Assembly (NCBI RefSeq): GCF_014647075.1
Contig: NZ_BMOM01000040.1
Span: forward strand, 1-8,794
Source: Deinococcus aerophilus
Lineage (GTDB): Bacteria > Deinococcota > Deinococci > Deinococcales > Deinococcaceae
Length of the DNA: 8,794 bases
Reading direction: 5' to 3'
Each line of letters opens with the position of its first letter. The first letter of the stretch is position 1. The notes below the pieces were generated by a model. That model saw only the letters and a list, made by a program, of their open reading frames with translations, was not told the DNA's origin and did not search any database. The translations under genes and the position numbers were made by a program. Of the stretch, positions 5,792 through 8,794 are shown one piece after another.

Positions 5792-6952
5792 TCAAGACTT
5801 GCGCAGGCTGGATCCGTCGAACGCTGCGGCCAGCGGCACTTCCACCGTGAGGGTGGTTCCCACACCTGGCGTGCTCTCAATCCATATCTGGCCTGCCATC
5901 GCCTCGATGAGATGCCGCGAGACCGTGAGGCCGATTCCTGCCCCCACACTCTCCTCCGCGTCGCGGGCCCGGGACTGATCAGAGCGGTAAAACCGCTCGA
6001 ACACGTGTGGCAGGTCTTCTGAGGCTATGCCTTCCCCCGTGTCCTGCACCTGCACGCACCCGCACTGTCCGGCTCTCTTCACCCGCACAGTCACGCCCCC
6101 CTGATGCGTGTGTCTCAGGGCATTGGCCAGCAAGTTGACCAGAACCTGGGTGAGTCGGTCTGGATCTGCGAGTGCCTGAACCTCACGCTGCACGTCGAGG
6201 GTCAGGGTGAGGCCCGCGCTGGAGAAGGGCCGTTCAAACTGCGCACACGCCCCACGGGCAAGCTCTGCCAGCGCTACAGGGCGCGCCTTCACGGGAATCA
6301 CGCCCGCTTCCGCCTGTGTGACAAGCGACAGGTCCTGCGTGAGCCGCTCCAAGCGCCGAATTTCACGGATGATGTCTGGTCCCGCCTCCTCAATGCGGAA
6401 CACCCCGTCCAGCAGCCCTTCTGTGAGCCCGCGCATGCCGGTCAGGGGCGTGCGCAGCTCGTGCGCGACCGTGCCGATCAGTTCCCGTCGCCGCACTTCC
6501 GTCGCCTCCAGCGCTTCGGCCATGCGGTTAAAGCTGTTGGTCAGTTCGCCCAGTTCGTCCCGGCCCAGTTCCGGCAGCCGCTCGGCGTAATGTCCGGCCG
6601 CGATACGGGTACTGGCGTGGCTCACCCGTTGCACGGACCGCAGAATCTGGCGGCTGACGAGGGCACTCACCACCAGGGCCAACAGCAGGGTCACGACACT
6701 GGCCACCGCGAGGGCGCTTCCAAACGCGCCTGTGAAGCCCTCAGACAGCTGCCGGCGCATCTCTGGGATGTCCTGCATACCGAACATCTGCACCATCTGT
6801 TCGGTATGCGAGCGGTAAAAGAAGGGCGCAGTCCATTCCGCGATCACGGTCATCGTCATGGCGGACAGGGCGATCACGGCGAGGTAGGAGAGCAACAGCT
6901 TCGCACGCAGGCCGAGTCCGGCGTTGCCGCCGGGTTTACTTGAGCCGGCCAA
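5792..6952 (-). CDS. Membrane sensor histidine kinase of an OmpR-type system
   Basis: A 386-aa kinase that should sense an envelope signal and phosphorylate the adjacent regulator. Order: transmembrane helix 1 (about 17-39), a short outer loop (40-77), transmembrane helix 2 (79-100), HAMP (about 100-152), HisKA with H-box TVAHELRTPLTGMRG (H164), and an ATPase domain with N-box NLLANALRHT (N273, N277), G1 DTGEGI (304-309), F-box FERFYRSDQSRAR and G2 GAGIGLTVSRH (from 337). All catalytic boxes are complete. The small outer loop is methionine-rich (M53, M56, M59, M65, plus H49), which would suit soft-metal sensing but is unproven. The start is TTG at 6950-6952: no ATG lies nearby in frame and it gives a normal N-terminus. 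It overlaps the regulator stop by 17 nt, so the two genes are translationally coupled in one operon. CusS/BaeS-like in layout; I give no symbol. Confidence 0.93.
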   Translation of the reverse strand: MAGSSKPGGNAGLGLRAKLLLSYLAVIALSAMTMTVIAEWTAPFFYRSHTEQMVQMFGMQDIPEMRRQLSEGFTGAFGSALAVASVVTLLLALVVSALVSRQILRSVQRVSHASTRIAAGHYAERLPELGRDELGELTNSFNRMAEALEATEVRRRELIGTVAHELRTPLTGMRGLTEGLLDGVFRIEEAGPDIIREIRRLERLTQDLSLVTQAEAGVIPVKARPVALAELARGACAQFERPFSSAGLTLTLDVQREVQALADPDRLTQVLVNLLANALRHTHQGGVTVRVKRAGQCGCVQVQDTGEGIASEDLPHVFERFYRSDQSRARDAEESVGAGIGLTVSRHLIEAMAGQIWIESTPGVGTTLTVEVPLAAAFDGSSLRKS

Positions 6953-7616
6953 AGCGGTACCCCACCCCCCGGACAGCGTGCAGGAGCTGCGGCGCCTGCC
7001 CAGACTCTCCCAAGTGCCGGCGCAGGCTCACCATGTGCACGTCCACCACCCGGTCAACTCCAGGAAAGTCCTCACCCCACACCCGTTGAATCAGCTCATT
7101 GCGGGTGAAGACCCGCCCGGGCGCCCGGGCGAGTTCGTGCAGCAGATCGAACTCCAGGGCACTCAGGTCAAGTGCCTGTCCGGCGAGACTGGCCTCGCGG
7201 GTCACTGGATCCACCCGCAGACCCTCGTAGAGGACGGGGATCGGAGCAGCCTCACCCGACGTGCGGCGCAGGACCGCTTTCACCCGGGCCACCAGCTCGC
7301 GCGGACTGAACGGCTTGACCACGTAGTCGTCTGCACCGAGTTCCAGGCCCAGCACCCGGTCGAACTCCTCCCCACGGGCCGTGAGGAGGATGATGGGTAC
7401 GTTCGTGGTTGTCCGGAGACGTTTGCAGACGTCCAGGCCGTTCACCTTTGGCAGCATGACGTCAAGCACGATGAGCGCCAGTCCGCCCGCTTCAGCTTGA
7501 AGCAAGCCGTCGAGGCCGTCCGACGCCGTCTGGACCTGAAAACCTTCACGTTCCAGGTATGCGGCGACAACCTTGCGCACGCTCGGCTCATCATCCACCA
7601 CCAACACTGTCGTCAT
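6936..7616 (-). CDS. OmpR/PhoB-family response regulator
   Basis: A 226-aa DNA-binding regulator, first gene of a two-gene operon with the kinase at 5792-6952. The receiver domain (1-118) has the acidic pocket D8-D9, phospho-acceptor D52 (LIVLDVMLP), T79 (LLTAR) and K101 (VVKPFSP), all intact. The winged-helix effector domain (about 128-226) includes LSALEFDLLHELARAPGRVFTR, then the recognition-helix text VDRVVDVHMVSLRRHLG and the wing RGVGYRF. Length and spacing are normal for the family. The ATG at 7614-7616 is preceded by a -10-like CATACT 9 nt upstream and no ribosome site, suggesting a leaderless mRNA. Targets are unknown. Candidates in this window are the DUF4396 promoter region and its own promoter. 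Confidence 0.95.
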   Translation of the reverse strand: MTTVLVVDDEPSVRKVVAAYLEREGFQVQTASDGLDGLLQAEAGGLALIVLDVMLPKVNGLDVCKRLRTTTNVPIILLTARGEEFDRVLGLELGADDYVVKPFSPRELVARVKAVLRRTSGEAAPIPVLYEGLRVDPVTREASLAGQALDLSALEFDLLHELARAPGRVFTRNELIQRVWGEDFPGVDRVVDVHMVSLRRHLGESGQAPQLLHAVRGVGYRFGRLK

Positions 7617-7625
7617 GCTGCGTCC

Positions 7626-7653
7626 AGTATGCCGGGAGACAGCTCAGCAAGAA
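7626..7653 (-). promoter_or_regulatory. Probable leaderless promoter of the two-component operon
   Basis: Read on the minus strand, TTCTTG (7653-7648) and CATACT (7631-7626) are 16 nt apart, and the ATG begins 9 nt after the latter. This mirrors the TATAGT-ATG arrangement at 210-224. No purine-rich ribosome site intervenes. The rest of 7632-7791 shows nothing further except loosely repeated GGTGGCTGG and CTGGGAGAGC strings. Confidence 0.4.
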
Positions 7654-7791
7654 ATGACATCCGGACTGCCCACCGGTTCACCAGCTCTCCCAGCCACCGA
7701 CTGCGGCGTGCCGGCCACCGCCGTGAAGCTCCTGTTGCTTTCGCGAGTCCCTGTGATGAACACGGCTCTCCCAGCGCCAGCCACCGGGTGC

Positions 7792-8214
7792 TCATGGGTG
7801 CCAGGTGCTTCCCCCGTCGTGCGCACGGTACACCGTACCGCTGGCACCGGCGGCATACAGCCTGGCCACTTCCTGCGGGTCCGCCGTCACCAGCAGCGCG
7901 CCTTCTGGCAGCTTCAGGTTCGTCCAGCTCGCGCCCTCGTCCTCCGAGCGGGCCACACCTTCCGGGCCGGCGATGTACACGTTGCCGCTGACGAGATGAA
8001 TGTCCAGGCCGGCAGACGCTGCCGGCGGCGCAGTTGCGGCACGCTGCCACGCTATACCGTCATCCGAGACGGTCAGCCCCGCGTCCAGCATGAGTGCGTA
8101 CAGGCGTGGAGTGTCGCCTGGTCCTGCGGCGAGGGCCATCGCACCGGGGGTTGCGGCGGACACGAACTGCCAGTTCTGACCATCGGCGGTGCGGTACAGG
8201 CCCCGCCCCGCGAA
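7792..8214 (-). pseudogene. BNR/Asp-box repeat protein, C-terminal fragment
   Basis: About 140 residues remain of a beta-propeller-type protein. Four Asp-box repeats (S/T-x-D-x-G-x-x-W) are visible in order: RTADGQNW, SDDGIAW, SEDEGASW and AHDGGSTW, each preceded by GLY, GLT, GVA or TVY. Strand-like segments such as PRLYALMLDAG and ARLYAAGASGT lie between. The text fits secreted sialidase-like or glycosylhydrolase-like BNR proteins (the F510_1955 type is possible), normally 300 aa or more. The enzyme role is unproven. The 5' part, with any signal peptide, is missing: upstream of CFAGRGLYR (about 8214) the open frame continues to 8271, but those residues are the neighbouring NERD gene read out of frame. 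The stop is TGA 7792-7794. It lies in the same direction as, and just upstream of, the regulator operon. Confidence 0.72.
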
Positions 8215-8413
8215 ACAGGTAAAACGCCATCTGCCTCTCCGCGTCGTTCCCGACGCGCTGGAACTTGTCATTGACTGCTCCCCGCCCTAAAGGACGGGGG
8301 TTCTTGCTGCGCGCCCCTCTCCACGTTGGCGTAGCCTCGGGGTGAGCGCGGAGACATCGTCTCCAGGAACATCGTTCGGTGGTGGGCGGCGCCTGATGCT
8401 CTTTGACAATCAT
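8210..8413 (-). pseudogene. NERD-domain protein, N-terminal fragment with insertion
   Basis: From ATG 8411-8413 the frame reads MIVKEHQAPPTT, then 36 unrelated residues, then DKFQRVGNDAERQMAFYLFR. Joined, the outer parts look like the start of NERD (nuclease-related domain) proteins, which commonly begin MIVKE...AE-QMAFYLRRAF. This match is from memory and needs a search. The 108-bp insertion (8270-8377) keeps the frame open and carries the tail of an IS1341-type element. After FR (about 8210) the sequence passes into the BNR gene in another frame, so the rest of the NERD protein is lost. A TANNNT box TAACCT (minus strand, 8429-8424) lies 10 nt before the ATG, so the remnant might still be transcribed as a leaderless message. 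Confidence 0.55.
8270..8377 (-). mobile_element. IS200/IS605 (IS1341-type) right-end relic, TnpB tail and guide-RNA scaffold
   Basis: On the minus strand this stretch ends with the hairpin CCCCGTCCTTTAGGGCGGGG (8298-8279; one mismatch, TTTA loop), then AGCAGTCAA. Such a GC hairpin followed by TCAA-like DNA is what the right ends of tnpB-bearing IS200/IS605 elements look like (known from memory of the family; TCAA is the IS608 right cleavage site). In the frame of a possible TnpB tail, NDVPGDDVSALTPRLRQRG continues to TPVL and a TAG just inside the hairpin. In intact elements this 3' end is also the scaffold of the guide (omega/re) RNA. No TnpB catalytic domain is present, so it is a relic or a short MITE-like derivative. 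Confidence 0.6.
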
Positions 8414-8471
8414 GGATGGGTTCAGGTTAGCTTCCCGTCGTTGACGCCTGTGTCACAGAATCCGGAGATGG

Positions 8472-8495
8472 AAAAAGCGGCCCGGAGGCCGCTTT
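8472..8495 (-). terminator. Intrinsic terminator, minus strand
   Basis: A perfect 9-bp stem AAAGCGGCC/GGCCGCTTT with a 4-nt loop is followed on the minus strand by TTTTT (to 8472). The plus strand lacks a T-run, so it acts leftward. It lies between the IS1 transposase stop (8558) and the NERD remnant start (8413), and would stop IS1 transcripts from entering the leftward genes. Confidence 0.75.
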
Positions 8496-8557
8496 GATTC
8501 CTTCAATATAGGGCGGTATTCAGCCCCTGTCAAATCATGCACGCGGGGGTCGTGGGT

Positions 8558-8794
8558 TCAGCGCAATGACGCGTTGTAGCGGGGAATGAACATCCAGATC
8601 AGGAGCTCGGGATGCGCCTGCTGGCGACTGAACGACAGGCTCTGGCGCACCAGATGCGCCACCCGCAGGCGCAACGTGGCATTGAACCGCTCGATGTGCC
8701 GTGTGCCACCAGTGACGTGCCGTGCGCCAAAAACCACGCCTTTATAGGCTGCCAGGCGGTCTGTGTGACAGACCGCACCGAGATAGGGAGTGGG
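8558..8794 (-). CDS. IS1-family transposase, C-terminal part (runs off window)
   Basis: 78 in-frame codons end at TGA 8558-8560; the 5' part lies beyond the right edge. The text includes HTDRLAAYKGVVFGARHV, then THE-equivalent GGTRHIERFNATLRLRV, then VRQSLSFSRQQAHPELL and the end FIPRYNASLR. This is the IS1 (InsB-type) DDE catalytic C-terminus: the Glu of HIERFN (residue 35 of the visible part) is the expected third catalytic residue, and the Asp of HTDRLAAY (residue 12) may be the second. Both are intact, so this copy could be active, unlike the IS6 and IS5 relics. The terminal inverted repeat should lie between 8500 and 8557 but I could not pick it out. The intrinsic terminator at 8472-8495 follows. 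Confidence 0.85.
   Translation of the reverse strand, partial: PTPYLGAVCHTDRLAAYKGVVFGARHVTGGTRHIERFNATLRLRVAHLVRQSLSFSRQQAHPELLIWMFIPRYNASLR

Noticed and set aside
8215..8271. N-terminal extension of the BNR fragment (MTSSSASGTTRR...)
   Set aside because: The same DNA reads in another frame as conserved NERD text (DKFQRVGNDAERQMAFYL), so the extension is an out-of-frame artefact.

Overview
The window looks like a piece of accessory DNA, perhaps a megaplasmid or genomic island, from a Deinococcus-like bacterium. The reasons are high G+C, a cytosolic GAF-type histidine kinase of the kind abundant in that genus, start codons that sit just downstream of TANNNT -10 boxes (the leaderless pattern known from Deinococcus), and IS6, IS5, IS1 and IS200/IS605 relics that read like deinococcal elements. 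This assignment is an inference; no rRNA or other marker gene is present.

Layout, left to right. Positions 1-223 hold a hairpin and a probable leaderless promoter. Positions 224-2065 (+) encode an intact 613-aa GAF-GAF histidine kinase. Positions 2066-3054 are an IS graveyard: a dead IS6-family element (transposase on the minus strand, with all three catalytic acidic residues lost) abuts the 3' third of an IS5-family transposase gene (+, frameshifted). Positions 3338-3942 (+) are a broken gene for a secreted protein of unknown function. Positions 3939-4424 (-) are an orphan ATPase domain, the tail of a histidine kinase closely related to the intact one further right. Positions 4461-4921 hold no gene but contain several strong dyads and a promoter. 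Positions 4922-5611 (+) encode an intact DUF4396 membrane protein. Positions 5792-7616 (-) are an intact two-component operon: an OmpR-type response regulator followed by, and overlapping, its membrane histidine kinase. Positions 7792-8413 (-) fuse the remains of two genes, a BNR/Asp-box repeat protein and the N-terminus of a NERD-domain protein. The NERD piece carries an in-frame 108-bp insertion that looks like the right end of a tnpB (IS1341-type) element. A minus-strand terminator lies at 8472-8495, and the C-terminal part of an IS1-family transposase (-) runs off the right edge.

Four genes or gene ends look functional: the GAF kinase, the DUF4396 protein, the response regulator/kinase pair, and possibly the IS1 transposase, whose N-terminal part is outside the window. 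The response regulator, its kinase, the related kinase fragment, the DUF4396 gene and the BNR fragment may be what remains of one envelope- or metal-stress locus. Its flanks have been eroded by IS-driven deletions. No CRISPR array, tRNA or rRNA was seen.
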